The notes: generated by a model from the sequence alone, not told the origin. Shown: positions 51,546-61,275, counted from the first letter of the stretch. The stretch: 64,000 nucleotides of DNA from JAABQG01 sp963726365 (GCA_963726365.1 CAVSCI010000005.1:86929-150928); one strand, 5' to 3'. Translations and numbers: made by a program.

Positions 51546-54500
51546 TCAGCCATGGGCCACACCCGCCTCTGCGCGCGGTTCTGGTGACGCCACGCGCTGC
51601 CGGTACAGCGCGAAATACAGGACCGGGATCACCACCAGCGTGAGCAGGGTGGAGACAAGAATGCCGAAGATCAGCGAGATGGCCAGGCCATTGAAGATCG
51701 GGTCGTCAAGAATGAAGAACGCGCCGATCATGGCGGCCAGCCCGGTCAGTGCGATCGGCTGGGCGCGCACCGCGGCCGAGCTCACCACGGCGTCCTTGAA
51801 GGCCATGCCCTGGGCCACCTGCAATTCGATGAAGTCCACCAGAAGAATGGAGTTGCGCACGATGATGCCGGCCAGCGCGATCATGCCGATCATGCTGGTC
51901 GCCGTGAACTGCGCGCCCAGCAGCGCATGGCCCGGCATCACGCCGATGATGGTCAGCGGAATCGGCGCCATGATCACCAGCGGCGTCATATAGCTCTTGA
52001 ACTGCACGACCACCAGCAGGTAGATCAGGATCAGGCCCACGGCATACGCCGTGCCCATGTCGCGGAAAGTCTCATAGGTGATCTGCCATTCGCCGTCCCA
52101 CTTCAGCGCGTACTGGCGCCAGGCATCGGTCGGCTGCTTGATCCAGTATTCACCGAGCTCGCCGGTATTGGTCAACGCCGCCGCGTCCAGATGCGGACGG
52201 ATCGCGAACAGGCCGTAGAGCGGCGAGTCGAGCTTGCCCGCCATGTCGCCGAAGACATAGCTCAGGGGACGCATGTCCTTGGTGAACAGCGGCTTGTCGA
52301 TCACGCCCCGGTCTACCTGTATCAGTTCGGAGAGCGGCACCATCTGGCCATTGCGCGCCTTCATCGGCAAGGCCAGCAACGCGTCGAGCCCGACCTGGGC
52401 GTCCCGCGGAAGTTGCAGGCGGACCGGCACGGGGTATTTGCTCTGGCCGTCATGCAGATAGGCCGCATCCCCACCCGAGAGTGCCGCGTGCACGGTCTGC
52501 GCGATGGCTGACACCGGAATGCCCAGCGACTCGGCGCGTTGCCGGCGCACCGTCAGGTGCGCGCGCGGTGCGTCTTCCTTGAGCGAAGTGTCGATGCCGA
52601 CGATATCGGCGGTCTGGCCAAAGGCCTTGGCCACGCGCTGCGCCAGCGCCTGGCGGCCGGCTTCATCCGGGCCGTAGATCTCGGCCACCAGCGGGCTCAT
52701 CACCGGCGGGCCGGGCGGCACTTCGACCACCTTGACGCGGGCGTTGTGGCGCGCGCCGATCTTCTCCAGTTCGGGACGCAGCCGCTGGGCAATAACATGG
52801 CTCTTGTCGTCGCGGCGGTGCTTGTCCACCAGGTTCACCTGCAGGTCCCCCTGCTCGACATCGGCGCGCAGGTAATACTGCCGCACGAGGCCGTTGAAGG
52901 TGATCGGGCTGGCGGTGCCGGCGTAGCCCTGCAGGTCGAGCACCTCAGGCTGCTGCGCGAGGAAGCCGCCCATTTCATGCAGCGCGGCTGCCGTGTTTTC
53001 CAGAGGTGTTCCGGCGGGCATCTCCACGACCACCTGGAATTCACTCTTGTTGTCGAAGGGCAGCATCTTCAGCACCACCCACTGCACCAGGGTCAGGCCG
53101 ACCGACAGCGCCAGTGCGACCATAATGCCCGCCAGCAGCAGCCAGCGCTTGCGCGCGCTGTCGAGAAACGGGGTAAGGACACGGGTGAACAATCGCTGCA
53201 ATTTGGGACCCAGACCTTTGGGGGGGGCAGCGGCTGCCGCTGCGCCTGGCGCAGCATGCCCATGGCCGTGCGACTTCATCAACTTGAGCGCGAGCCAGGG
53301 CGTGATCGTGAAAGCAATTGCCAGAGAGATCGCCATGCCCAGGCTGGCGTTGATCGGGATCGGGCTCATGTACGGCCCCATCAGGCCGCTCACAAAGGCC
53401 ATCGGCAGCAACGCCGCGATGACTGTGAGGGTGGCCAGAATGGTCGGCCCGCCGACTTCGTCCACCGCACCGGGGATGATCTCGCGCAACGACTTTCCAG
53501 GATACAGGTTCTGGTGCCGATGGATGTTCTCCACCACCACGATCGCATCATCGACCAGGATGCCGATCGAGAAGATCAGCGCGAACAATGACACGCGGTT
53601 CAGCGTGAATCCCCAGGCCCAGCTGGCAAACAGCGTGGCCATGAGCGTCAGGATCACCGCGGAACCCACGATCACTGCCTCGCGTCGGCCCAGCGCGAAG
53701 CCCACCAGCAAGATGACCGAACCGGTGGCGAAAGCCAGCTTCTGGATCAGCTTGTTGGCCTTATCGGCCGCGGTCTCGCCGTAGTCGCGGCTTACGGTAA
53801 CTTCAATGTTGGACGGGATCACCGTGTTGCGCAGCGCATCCACGCGGTCCCTTGCGGCGCGCGACACGTCGACGGCGTTTTCACCGGGTTTCTTCGTGAC
53901 GGTCAGCGTCACGGCCGGATAGACCTGGCCTGCCGCCACGGGGGATGCCGTGGCGGTTCCAGCGACCACACTGGCGGCGCCGGGCGTGAACCACACATAG
54001 CGCTGCGGCAGCTGAGCGCCGGCCTCGATCTTCGCGACTTCGCGCAGGTACACCGGCTTGCCATTGCTCACGCCGACCACCAGCGATCCGATGTCGTCCG
54101 CGCTGGCCAGGAATTCGCCGGTTTCCACGCTCAACATCTGCGGCACCTTGCCCGCCGGGTCGAGCACGGCGCCCGAAGGCATGCCGAAGTTGGCCGCCGC
54201 CAGCGTCGTCTTCAGGCCCAGGACATCGATGCCGCGTTCGCGCAGTCGCACCGGATCGAGCCACACGTGAACCGCACGGCCAGGACCGCCAATGGTCTGG
54301 ATCTCGCGCGTTCCCGGCACACCCTTGAGTTCCAACTCGACCGTGCGCGCCACGCGCTCCAGGTCATTGCCGGCAAGTCCGTCCCGGCTCCACAGCGTGA
54401 CGGCCAGCACCGGCACGTCATCGATGCCCTTGGGTTTGACGATCGGGGTCAGGGTGCCGAGATCGCGCGGCACCCAGTCCTGGTTGGCGTTGAGCACGTC

Positions 54501-54869
54501 ATACAGGCGCACCAGCGCGTCGGTGCGCGGCACGCCCACCTTGAACTGCACCGTCAGCACCGCCAGTCCGGGGCGCGCCACGGAGTAGGTATGCTCGATG
54601 CCGGCGATCTGGGAGAGGACCTGCTCGGCCGGCCGGGCCACCATGTTCTGCACGTCTTCGCTGCTGGCACCGGGAAACGGGATCAGCACGTTGGCCATGG
54701 TCACGTTGATCTGCGGCTCTTCCTCGCGCGGCGTGACCAGCACGGCGAAAAGGCCGAGCAGCAGGGCCACCAGCGCCAGCAGCGGCGTGATGGCATTGGA
54801 CTGAAATGCAGCCGCAATGCGGCCCGATGCGCCGAGACGCGGCGTGGGAGATTTGTTGTTGTCGCTCAT
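51546..54869 (-). CDS. RND-family efflux permease (AcrB-like)
   Basis: Inner-membrane pump of 1107 residues. Helix 1 is AITPLLALVALLLGLFAVLVTPREEEPQI; the proton-relay pair is in ILVDDAIVVVENIHRHQNL; the second half has QFTATSMIGMIALAGIIVRNSILLVDF. It is longer than AcrB (about 1050) by a loop rich in Gly/Ala/Pro (HGHGHAAPGAAAAAAPPKG). It follows the adaptor gene after nine bases and precedes SQR. No outer-membrane factor is present. Export of sulfur species or of electrophiles is suggested by context only. Confidence 0.9.
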   Translation of the reverse strand: MSDNNKSPTPRLGASGRIAAAFQSNAITPLLALVALLLGLFAVLVTPREEEPQINVTMANVLIPFPGASSEDVQNMVARPAEQVLSQIAGIEHTYSVARPGLAVLTVQFKVGVPRTDALVRLYDVLNANQDWVPRDLGTLTPIVKPKGIDDVPVLAVTLWSRDGLAGNDLERVARTVELELKGVPGTREIQTIGGPGRAVHVWLDPVRLRERGIDVLGLKTTLAAANFGMPSGAVLDPAGKVPQMLSVETGEFLASADDIGSLVVGVSNGKPVYLREVAKIEAGAQLPQRYVWFTPGAASVVAGTATASPVAAGQVYPAVTLTVTKKPGENAVDVSRAARDRVDALRNTVIPSNIEVTVSRDYGETAADKANKLIQKLAFATGSVILLVGFALGRREAVIVGSAVILTLMATLFASWAWGFTLNRVSLFALIFSIGILVDDAIVVVENIHRHQNLYPGKSLREIIPGAVDEVGGPTILATLTVIAALLPMAFVSGLMGPYMSPIPINASLGMAISLAIAFTITPWLALKLMKSHGHGHAAPGAAAAAAPPKGLGPKLQRLFTRVLTPFLDSARKRWLLLAGIMVALALSVGLTLVQWVVLKMLPFDNKSEFQVVVEMPAGTPLENTAAALHEMGGFLAQQPEVLDLQGYAGTASPITFNGLVRQYYLRADVEQGDLQVNLVDKHRRDDKSHVIAQRLRPELEKIGARHNARVKVVEVPPGPPVMSPLVAEIYGPDEAGRQALAQRVAKAFGQTADIVGIDTSLKEDAPRAHLTVRRQRAESLGIPVSAIAQTVHAALSGGDAAYLHDGQSKYPVPVRLQLPRDAQVGLDALLALPMKARNGQMVPLSELIQVDRGVIDKPLFTKDMRPLSYVFGDMAGKLDSPLYGLFAIRPHLDAAALTNTGELGEYWIKQPTDAWRQYALKWDGEWQITYETFRDMGTAYAVGLILIYLLVVVQFKSYMTPLVIMAPIPLTIIGVMPGHALLGAQFTATSMIGMIALAGIIVRNSILLVDFIELQVAQGMAFKDAVVSSAAVRAQPIALTGLAAMIGAFFILDDPIFNGLAISLIFGILVSTLLTLVVIPVLYFALYRQRVASPEPRAEAGVAHG

Positions 54870-54878
54870 GGCCTGCCT

Positions 54879-56003
54879 TCAGCGTGCCGCGCTGGCCGGC
54901 GTCACGGAGGTGGGAGCCGGGGGTGCGGCGCCTGCGCCGGCGGCCCGCGCGCCGGCCAGGCCGGCACGCACCGGGTCGAGCGCCACGCGATCGTCCGGCC
55001 CCAGCCCAGCCAGCACTTCAATGCCTGCGCTGCCGTGGTCAGGACCGAGGCGTACCGCCTTCAAGGCAAAGCCGTTGGGTGTCGCCACATAGACGGCCGT
55101 GAGCTCCCCGCGACGCAACACCGCGGACGCTGGCACGACCACGCGCTGCGCCTGGCCCCCCACGAACCGCACACGCACCTGCTGACCAGGCACCAGGCCA
55201 CGGACCGCAGCGGTGGGCAACTCAAGGCGCCATTCAATCGTCTGGGAGACCGGGTCGGCTGCGGGCATCACCGAGCGACTGCTCGGGCTGACCCACTGCC
55301 CGGCGCCGTCAGCACCCGGCAGTTGCACCTCGATCCGGCTGGCGGAACGGGCCGCCTCGCCACGTGACGCGGGCACCTGGACGACGGCGCGCAGCGGCAG
55401 CGGCGCGTAAAGCGTCATCAGCGGCTTGCCCGGCACGGCCAGATCACCGGCTTCGCTCAGGGTCTGCAGGACCCAGCCGTCATACGGCGCCGTGACGCGG
55501 GTAAATCCTTGCGAGAGGGACGACTGGCGGGCGCCGGCGCTGGCCACGTCACGACCGGCCTGCGCGCCTTTCAGCTGAAGTTCTGCAGTATCCAGGGCCG
55601 CCTTGCTGACAAAGCCCTTGGCCTGCAATTCACGCGTGCGCTCGGCGTTGGCCTGGGCGTTGCGCAATTCGGCGTCTGCCTGGGACACCTGCGCCTGGCT
55701 GCGCTGCACGCCGGTCTGGGTTTCACGGTCGTCGATGGTGGCCAGCAACTGCCCGGCACGGACGGGATCCCCGGCCTTGACCGTGAGCGTGGCCACGCGG
55801 CCCGAGGCCTGCGATGAAATGGTGCTTTGCTTGACGGGTTCGACGACCCCATCGAACTCGAACCCCGTGGGCACAGCCTGAGGGCGCGCCTGTACCACGG
55901 GCACCTCGACCGGCGCGGCGGCCTGCGCGGCACCGAGCCCCAGCGCCAGCCCCAGGGCAGCAACCAGAAACGGCCGACGGACAGGTGGAACAGCAAAACG
56001 CAT
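54879..56003 (-). CDS. RND efflux periplasmic adaptor
   Basis: 374 residues from ATG 56003. Signal peptide (RRPFLVAALGLALGLGAAQAA), then the lipoyl-like split domain (GVVEPVKQSTISSQASGRVATLTVKAGDPVRAGQLLATID and SGFTRVTAPYDGWVLQTLSEAGDLAVPGKPLM) around a helical hairpin, then beta-barrel. First gene of the eight-gene operon, 25 bases after the -10 box at 56028. Confidence 0.9.
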   Translation of the reverse strand: MRFAVPPVRRPFLVAALGLALGLGAAQAAAPVEVPVVQARPQAVPTGFEFDGVVEPVKQSTISSQASGRVATLTVKAGDPVRAGQLLATIDDRETQTGVQRSQAQVSQADAELRNAQANAERTRELQAKGFVSKAALDTAELQLKGAQAGRDVASAGARQSSLSQGFTRVTAPYDGWVLQTLSEAGDLAVPGKPLMTLYAPLPLRAVVQVPASRGEAARSASRIEVQLPGADGAGQWVSPSSRSVMPAADPVSQTIEWRLELPTAAVRGLVPGQQVRVRFVGGQAQRVVVPASAVLRRGELTAVYVATPNGFALKAVRLGPDHGSAGIEVLAGLGPDDRVALDPVRAGLAGARAAGAGAAPPAPTSVTPASAAR

Positions 56004-56027
56004 GAGAACTCCTTGGATACTTGCCAC

Positions 56028-56057
56028 AGTATATATACCCCCCCATGTATTTGTCAA
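56028..56057 (-). promoter_or_regulatory. strong promoter with CsoR/FrmR-type G-tract operator
   Basis: Minus strand: TTGACA (56052-56057), 18 bases, TATACT (56028-56033); TATATA at 16 bases is an alternative -10. The spacer holds ATACATGGGGGGGTAT (56035-56050), a G-tract flanked by ATAC/GTAT as in operators of CsoR, FrmR and RcnR proteins. Repressor bound here would block RNA polymerase on the SQR-RND operon, whose last gene encodes such a protein. Confidence 0.75.
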
Positions 56058-56062
56058 GGCCT

Positions 56063-56097
56063 AAAAAAACCTCCAGGACCGAAGCCGTGGAGGTTTT
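56063..56097 (-). terminator. intrinsic terminator of ssb
   Basis: AAAACCTCCA (56066-56075) pairs with TGGAGGTTTT (56088-56097); on the minus strand the stem runs into seven Ts. It isolates ssb from the operon promoter five bases further on. Confidence 0.85.
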
Positions 56098-56131
56098 CTG
56101 GGGATGGGAACACACGCCCGCAATGAGCGCT

Positions 56132-56644
56132 TCAGAAGGGAATGTCATCGTCCATGTCATCAAAGCCGCTGGACGCCTTGGGCGCGGGTGCCGGGGGACG
56201 CTGTGCCGGGGCGGCGGCAGGCGCTGCGCGCGAGGGCGGCGGGGCCCGGCGGGGGGCACTGTCGTAACCGCCACCACCCCCTTCGTCGTCAGACGGCTGA
56301 CCCATGCCCTGGCGGCTGCCCAGCATCTGCATCTGGTCGGCGCGAATCTCGGTGCTGTATTTCTCCACCCCGGACTGGTCGGTCCATTTGCGCGTGCGCA
56401 AGCTGCCCTCGACATAGACCTGCGAACCCTTGCGCAGGTACTGCTCCGCAATCTCGGCAAGCCGCCCGTTGAACACCACGCGATGCCATTCGGTGGCCTC
56501 ACGCATTTCACCGGTCTGCTTGTCTTTCCATTTGTCCGTGGTCGCCACCGTGACGTTGGCCACCCGGTCGCCGCTGGGGAAGGAGCGCACTTCGGGATCA
56601 CGGCCGAGGTTGCCGACGATGATGACTTTATTGACCGATGCCAT
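56132..56644 (-). CDS. ssb: single-stranded DNA-binding protein
   Basis: 170 residues: OB-fold MASVNKVIIVGNLGRDPEVRSFPSG, WHRVVFNGRLAEIAEQYLRKGSQVYVEG, then a Gly/Pro/Ala-rich tail ending in the acidic tip DDMDDDIPF that recruits partners. Complete. It follows an MFS gene after 25 bases in the same direction. Confidence 0.97.
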   Translation of the reverse strand: MASVNKVIIVGNLGRDPEVRSFPSGDRVANVTVATTDKWKDKQTGEMREATEWHRVVFNGRLAEIAEQYLRKGSQVYVEGSLRTRKWTDQSGVEKYSTEIRADQMQMLGSRQGMGQPSDDEGGGGGYDSAPRRAPPPSRAAPAAAPAQRPPAPAPKASSGFDDMDDDIPF

Positions 56645-56669
56645 GAAAACTCCTCAGAAAATGCCCTGA

Positions 56670-57917
56670 TTATGGGGCCACGGAAACGGCCGGGCCGGCG
56701 GTTTTGCCCGGGGGCTGCATCGGCCAGGCGATCACCAGCCACAGCAGAGTGGCCGCGGTACAGACCGCAAACAGGCCCTGCACGCCATAGCCCTTGACCA
56801 GCAAGCCGCCGGCCAGGCCGCCGGCAAACAGGCCGAGCGACTGCAGCGTGTTGTAGACCCCCAGCGCCGCGCCGCGCGCCTGCGGCGGCGCAATACGCGA
56901 AGCCATGCTGGGCTGGCTGGCCTCGAGGATGTTGAAGCCGCAGAAGAAGACAAACATCAGCAGCCCCAGTGAAGTGACCGTCGGCGTGGCCCAAGCTGTC
57001 GCCAGCAGGCCCAGCTGCACCAGCGCGATCAGGCCGATGGCCGCCAGGAACACAGCGCGCAGGTAGCCACGGCGCTCCAGCGGGAACAGCGTGCCGCCCA
57101 TGACGAAGAACGACGCCAGCACCGCCGGCAGGTACACCCACCAGTGATGGTCTTTCGACAGCCCGGCCTGCTCCAGCAGGGCCGGCACGGCCATCCACAT
57201 GGCCAGTTGCACGGAATGGAGCATGAAAACGCCAAAATTCAGCCGCAGCAGGCCGGGATGGCGCAACACCTCCGACAACTTGCCGCGAGGCTGATTCTTG
57301 TGCACCGCCGGCTCGGGCGGCACGCCCCAGACCACCATGGCCACACCGCCCAGCGCCAGCCCGGCGGTCAGCACGAACAGCCCCGGCAACCCAATGGCGG
57401 CTACCAGCACGGGCGCGAGCACCAGCGACAGTGCAAACATCAACCCGATGCTGCCGCCCACCAACGCCATGGCCTTGGTGCGGACTTCATCGCGCGTCAG
57501 GTCCGCCAGCAAGGCCGTCACGGCGGCCGAAACGGCGCCTGCGCCCTGCAGGCTGCGCCCAAGGATCAGCCCGTTCAGACTGGTCGCAGCTGCCGCCAGC
57601 AGGCTGCCTGCCGCAAACAGCATCAGTCCGAAAACGATCACGCGCTTGCGCCCCAGGCGGTCCGACGCCATACCGAAGGGCAGTTGCAAGACCGCCTGCG
57701 TCAGGCCGTAAATCCCCATCGCCAGGCCGATCTGGGCCGGATCGTCGCCACCGGGATAGCGCCGCGCTTCCAGCGCAAACACCGGCAGCACGACAAACAG
57801 CCCCAGCATGCGCAGGGCAAAAATGGAAGCCAGCGACAGGCTGGCGCGCCGCTCCACGGGCGTCATCGCGGTGGAAGCGGGTGACGTGGACGACGGGGAA
57901 ACAGAAGACTCAGACAC
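56670..57917 (-). CDS. MFS transporter (12-helix)
   Basis: 415 residues from GTG 57917. Twelve helices; motif A is GMASDRLGRKRVIVFGLMLF, and VFALEARRYPGGDDPAQIGLAMGIYGLTQA precedes it, as in YajR-like MFS proteins that neighbour ssb and uvrA in Burkholderiales. No YAM domain is present at the C-terminus. Substrate unknown. Confidence 0.9.
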   Translation of the reverse strand: MSESSVSPSSTSPASTAMTPVERRASLSLASIFALRMLGLFVVLPVFALEARRYPGGDDPAQIGLAMGIYGLTQAVLQLPFGMASDRLGRKRVIVFGLMLFAAGSLLAAAATSLNGLILGRSLQGAGAVSAAVTALLADLTRDEVRTKAMALVGGSIGLMFALSLVLAPVLVAAIGLPGLFVLTAGLALGGVAMVVWGVPPEPAVHKNQPRGKLSEVLRHPGLLRLNFGVFMLHSVQLAMWMAVPALLEQAGLSKDHHWWVYLPAVLASFFVMGGTLFPLERRGYLRAVFLAAIGLIALVQLGLLATAWATPTVTSLGLLMFVFFCGFNILEASQPSMASRIAPPQARGAALGVYNTLQSLGLFAGGLAGGLLVKGYGVQGLFAVCTAATLLWLVIAWPMQPPGKTAGPAVSVAP

Positions 57918-58071
57918 GCTGGAGACCGATCCGCAGGGCAGGTAGAAAAGCTGTCATTCTCCCTGATCGGCACGGGCAGCCGCGTCAGGGCCCCGGTTCA
58001 CGCGCCATCCTGACCCAAGCCGGAAAACACGCCAGCACGGATAATGGAGGGTTTTCCCGGACCCATCCACC

Positions 58072-61000
58072 TTGAACGCCTCCACCGACAACCTCCACCC
58101 CCTTGACGCCGTTGCACCATTGGCAGCGAGAGGCCCGGAAGACCGGTACCTGGCTGCGGTGCTGCGCCAGCAGCGCATCAGCGTGCGCGGCGCCCGCACG
58201 CACAACCTCAAGAACATCGACCTGGACATCCCGCGCAACCAGCTTGTGGTGATCACCGGTCTGTCGGGCTCGGGAAAGTCAAGCCTGGCGTTCGACACCC
58301 TTTACGCCGAAGGCCAGCGCCGCTACGTGGAAAGCCTGAGCGCCTACGCCCGGCAGTTCCTGCAGCTGATGGACAAGCCGGACGTGGACCTGATCGAGGG
58401 CCTGAGCCCCGCGATCTCGATCGAGCAGAAGGCCACCTCCCACAACCCGCGCTCCACCGTGGGCACGGTGACCGAGATCCACGACTATCTGCGCCTGCTG
58501 TTCGCCCGCGCCGGTACGCCCTACTGCCCCGACCACAATCTGCCGCTGCAGGCCCAGACCGTGAGCCAGATGGTCGACGCCGCGCTGGCGCTGCCCGAGG
58601 ACACGAAGCTGATGATCCTGGCGCCGGTGGCGCGTGAGAAAAAAGGCGAGTTCCTTGAGCTTTTTGCCGACATGCAGGCCCAGGGCTACGTGCGTTTCCG
58701 CGTCGGCGGCACGACCTATGAGTTCGACAACCTGCCCAAACTCAAGAAGACCGAAAAACACGATATCGACGTGGTGATCGACCGGGTCAAGACCCGCGCC
58801 CGGCCGGCGGACACCGTGCCGGCCGAAGGATCCGGCAATGCGACCCAGGCAGCGGCCCTGGCCACGCGCACCGCCTTCGACCAGATCCGCCAGCGCCTGG
58901 CCGAGAGTTTCGAGGCCGCGCTGCGCCTGGCCGAGGGCCGCGCCATCGCGCTGGAGATGGACAGCGGCGTGGAGCACCTGTTCAACGCCAAGTTTGCCTG
59001 CCCGGTCTGCAGCTATTCGATCAGCGAACTGGAGCCGCGCCTGTTTTCGTTCAACTCGCCCGTCGGCGCCTGTCCGACCTGCGATGGCCTGGGCACCATG
59101 GACTTCTTCGACCCGGCGCGCGTCGTGGCGTTTCCGACATTGAGCCTGGCCAGCGGTGCGATCAAGGGCTGGGACCGGCGCAACGGCTATTACTTTGCCC
59201 TGCTCGAAAGCCTGGCCAAGCACTACGCCTTCGACATCGATGCGCCGTTCGAATCGCTGCCGGAGCCGGTGCAGCACGCCATCCTGCACGGCTCGGACGA
59301 GGAGGACATCAAGTTCAGCTACGTGATGGACTCGGGTGCCTCCCAGGGCAAGCGCGTGACCAAAAAGCACCCGTTCGAGGGCATCATCCCCAACATGGCG
59401 CGACGCTTCCGCGAGACCGATTCGGTGGTGGTCCGCGAGGAACTCTCGCGCTACCGCAGCACGCAGCCCTGCACCGATTGCGGCGGTACCCGATTGCGGC
59501 GCGAGGCGCGCAACGTCAAGATCGGTGAAGGCCCGCAGGCCCGGGCGATCTACCAGATCAGCCACGCCACGCTGCGCGAGGCGCACGACTACTTCAGCGC
59601 CCTGCGGCTCACCGGCGCCAAGGCCGAGATCGCCGACAAGGTGGTGCGCGAGATCGGCTCGCGCCTGAAGTTCCTCAACGACGTCGGCCTGAACTACCTG
59701 AGCCTGGACCGTAGCGCGGAGTCCCTGAGTGGCGGCGAGGCGCAACGCATCCGCCTCGCGTCCCAGATCGGCTCGGGCCTGACCGGCGTGATGTACGTGC
59801 TCGACGAGCCCAGCATCGGCCTGCACCAGCGCGACAACGACCGCCTGATCGGCACGCTGAAACACCTGCGCGACATCGGCAACAGCGTGCTGGTGGTCGA
59901 GCATGACGAAGACATGATCCGCGCGGCCGACCACGTCATCGACATGGGGCCCGGCGCGGGCGTGCACGGCGGGCGCGTGATGGCGCAGGGCACGGCGGCT
60001 GAAATCGAGGCCACGCCAGACTCGGTCACCGGGCAATACATGTCTGGCGTCAGAAGCATCGCCGTGCCGGCAAAGCGCCACGCACTCAGAGACCAGAAGG
60101 AGCCCCAGGTACTGCGCGTGGTGGGCGCCACCGGCAACAACCTCAAGGGCGTCAGCGTCGATGTGCCCGTCGGCCTGCTGACCTGCGTGACCGGCGTCTC
60201 CGGCTCGGGCAAGTCCACGCTGGTCAACGACACGCTGTACACGGCCGCGGCGCAGAAGATCCACCGCGCGCACGACGAACCCGCCGCGCACGAAGAGATC
60301 CAGGGCCTGGAGCACTTCGACAAGGTCATCAACGTGGACCAGTCGCCGATCGGCCGCACGCCCCGCAGCAACCCGGCCACCTACACCGGTCTGTTCACGC
60401 CCATCCGCGAACTGATGGCCGAGGTGCCCACGGCGCGCGAGCGTGGCTACGGCGCCGGCCGCTTCAGCTTCAACGTCGCCGGCGGACGCTGCGAGGCCTG
60501 CCAGGGTGACGGCATGGTGAAGGTGGAGATGCACTTCCTGCCCGACGTCTATGTGCCCTGCGACACCTGCCGCGGCCTGCGCTACAACCGCGAAACGCTG
60601 GAAGTTCTGTGGAAGGGCCGGAACATCGCCCAGGTCCTGGACATGACGGTGGAGGCCGCCCACGCCTTCTTCAAGGACGTGCCGACCATCGCGCGCAAGC
60701 TGCACACCCTGTTGGACGTGGGACTCTCGTACATCCGCCTGGGCCAGGCCGCGACCACGCTATCAGGCGGCGAGGCGCAGCGCGTGAAGCTGGCGCTGGA
60801 ACTCTCCAAGCGCGACACCGGCCGCACGCTCTACATCCTGGACGAACCGACCACCGGCCTGCACTTCGCCGACATCGATCTGCTTCTCAGGGTGTTGCAT
60901 CAACTGCGCGACGCCGGCAACACCATCGTCATCATCGAGCACAACCTGGACGTCATCAAGACCGCCGACTGGCTCATCGACATGGGCCCCGAGGGCGGCG

Positions 61001-61104
61001 CGGGCGGCGGCACCGTGGTGGGCACAGGCACCCCGGAGGAACTGGCGGCGAACCCTGAGAGCTTCACCGGGCGCTATCTGGCGCGGATACTTCCGTCGGC
61101 CTGA
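58072..61104 (+). CDS. uvrA: excinuclease ABC subunit A
   Basis: Damage-recognition ATPase of nucleotide excision repair, 1010 residues from a TTG start. Two ABC modules: Walker A GLSGSGKSSLAFDTLY and GVSGSGKSTLVNDTLY; signatures LSGGEAQRIRLASQ and LSGGEAQRVKLALEL. Zinc ligands are in CPVCSYSISELEPRLFSFNSP and the CEACQGDG ... CDTCRG pair. No ATG occurs near the N-terminus, and GGAGGG is 21 bases upstream of the TTG, so the exact start is uncertain. Divergent from the MFS gene. Confidence 0.96.
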   Translation: MNASTDNLHPLDAVAPLAARGPEDRYLAAVLRQQRISVRGARTHNLKNIDLDIPRNQLVVITGLSGSGKSSLAFDTLYAEGQRRYVESLSAYARQFLQLMDKPDVDLIEGLSPAISIEQKATSHNPRSTVGTVTEIHDYLRLLFARAGTPYCPDHNLPLQAQTVSQMVDAALALPEDTKLMILAPVAREKKGEFLELFADMQAQGYVRFRVGGTTYEFDNLPKLKKTEKHDIDVVIDRVKTRARPADTVPAEGSGNATQAAALATRTAFDQIRQRLAESFEAALRLAEGRAIALEMDSGVEHLFNAKFACPVCSYSISELEPRLFSFNSPVGACPTCDGLGTMDFFDPARVVAFPTLSLASGAIKGWDRRNGYYFALLESLAKHYAFDIDAPFESLPEPVQHAILHGSDEEDIKFSYVMDSGASQGKRVTKKHPFEGIIPNMARRFRETDSVVVREELSRYRSTQPCTDCGGTRLRREARNVKIGEGPQARAIYQISHATLREAHDYFSALRLTGAKAEIADKVVREIGSRLKFLNDVGLNYLSLDRSAESLSGGEAQRIRLASQIGSGLTGVMYVLDEPSIGLHQRDNDRLIGTLKHLRDIGNSVLVVEHDEDMIRAADHVIDMGPGAGVHGGRVMAQGTAAEIEATPDSVTGQYMSGVRSIAVPAKRHALRDQKEPQVLRVVGATGNNLKGVSVDVPVGLLTCVTGVSGSGKSTLVNDTLYTAAAQKIHRAHDEPAAHEEIQGLEHFDKVINVDQSPIGRTPRSNPATYTGLFTPIRELMAEVPTARERGYGAGRFSFNVAGGRCEACQGDGMVKVEMHFLPDVYVPCDTCRGLRYNRETLEVLWKGRNIAQVLDMTVEAAHAFFKDVPTIARKLHTLLDVGLSYIRLGQAATTLSGGEAQRVKLALELSKRDTGRTLYILDEPTTGLHFADIDLLLRVLHQLRDAGNTIVIIEHNLDVIKTADWLIDMGPEGGAGGGTVVGTGTPEELAANPESFTGRYLARILPSA

Positions 61105-61128
61105 GAGGCCGAGCGTCCCGACGCTGCG

Positions 61129-61187
61129 TTTTTGATAGCTATCTGCGTCCGACTGGCGCTGGGATAGTGCCAATTCCGTTCCGAAAT
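61129..61187 (+). repeat. dispersed AT-rich repeat, copy 8
   Basis: TTTTTGATAGCTATCTGCG, then GGCGCTGGGATAGTGCCAAT, then GTTCCGAAAT, between uvrA and the CYTH-CHAD gene. Confidence 0.7.
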
Positions 61188-61275
61188 CGACCCACCCAAG
61201 ACTCACTGACGTTGCTCTGGCGTCCGGCGCCGCTTGCTGGCAGACTGGGGTCTTTCTTGCCTCACCCATCCGGCC

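Noticed and set aside
58279..60705. 808-codon open frame antisense to uvrA
   Set aside because: Long antisense frames are normal in GC-rich genes; the His/Val/Arg-rich translation has no domain pattern and uvrA on the other strand is unmistakable.
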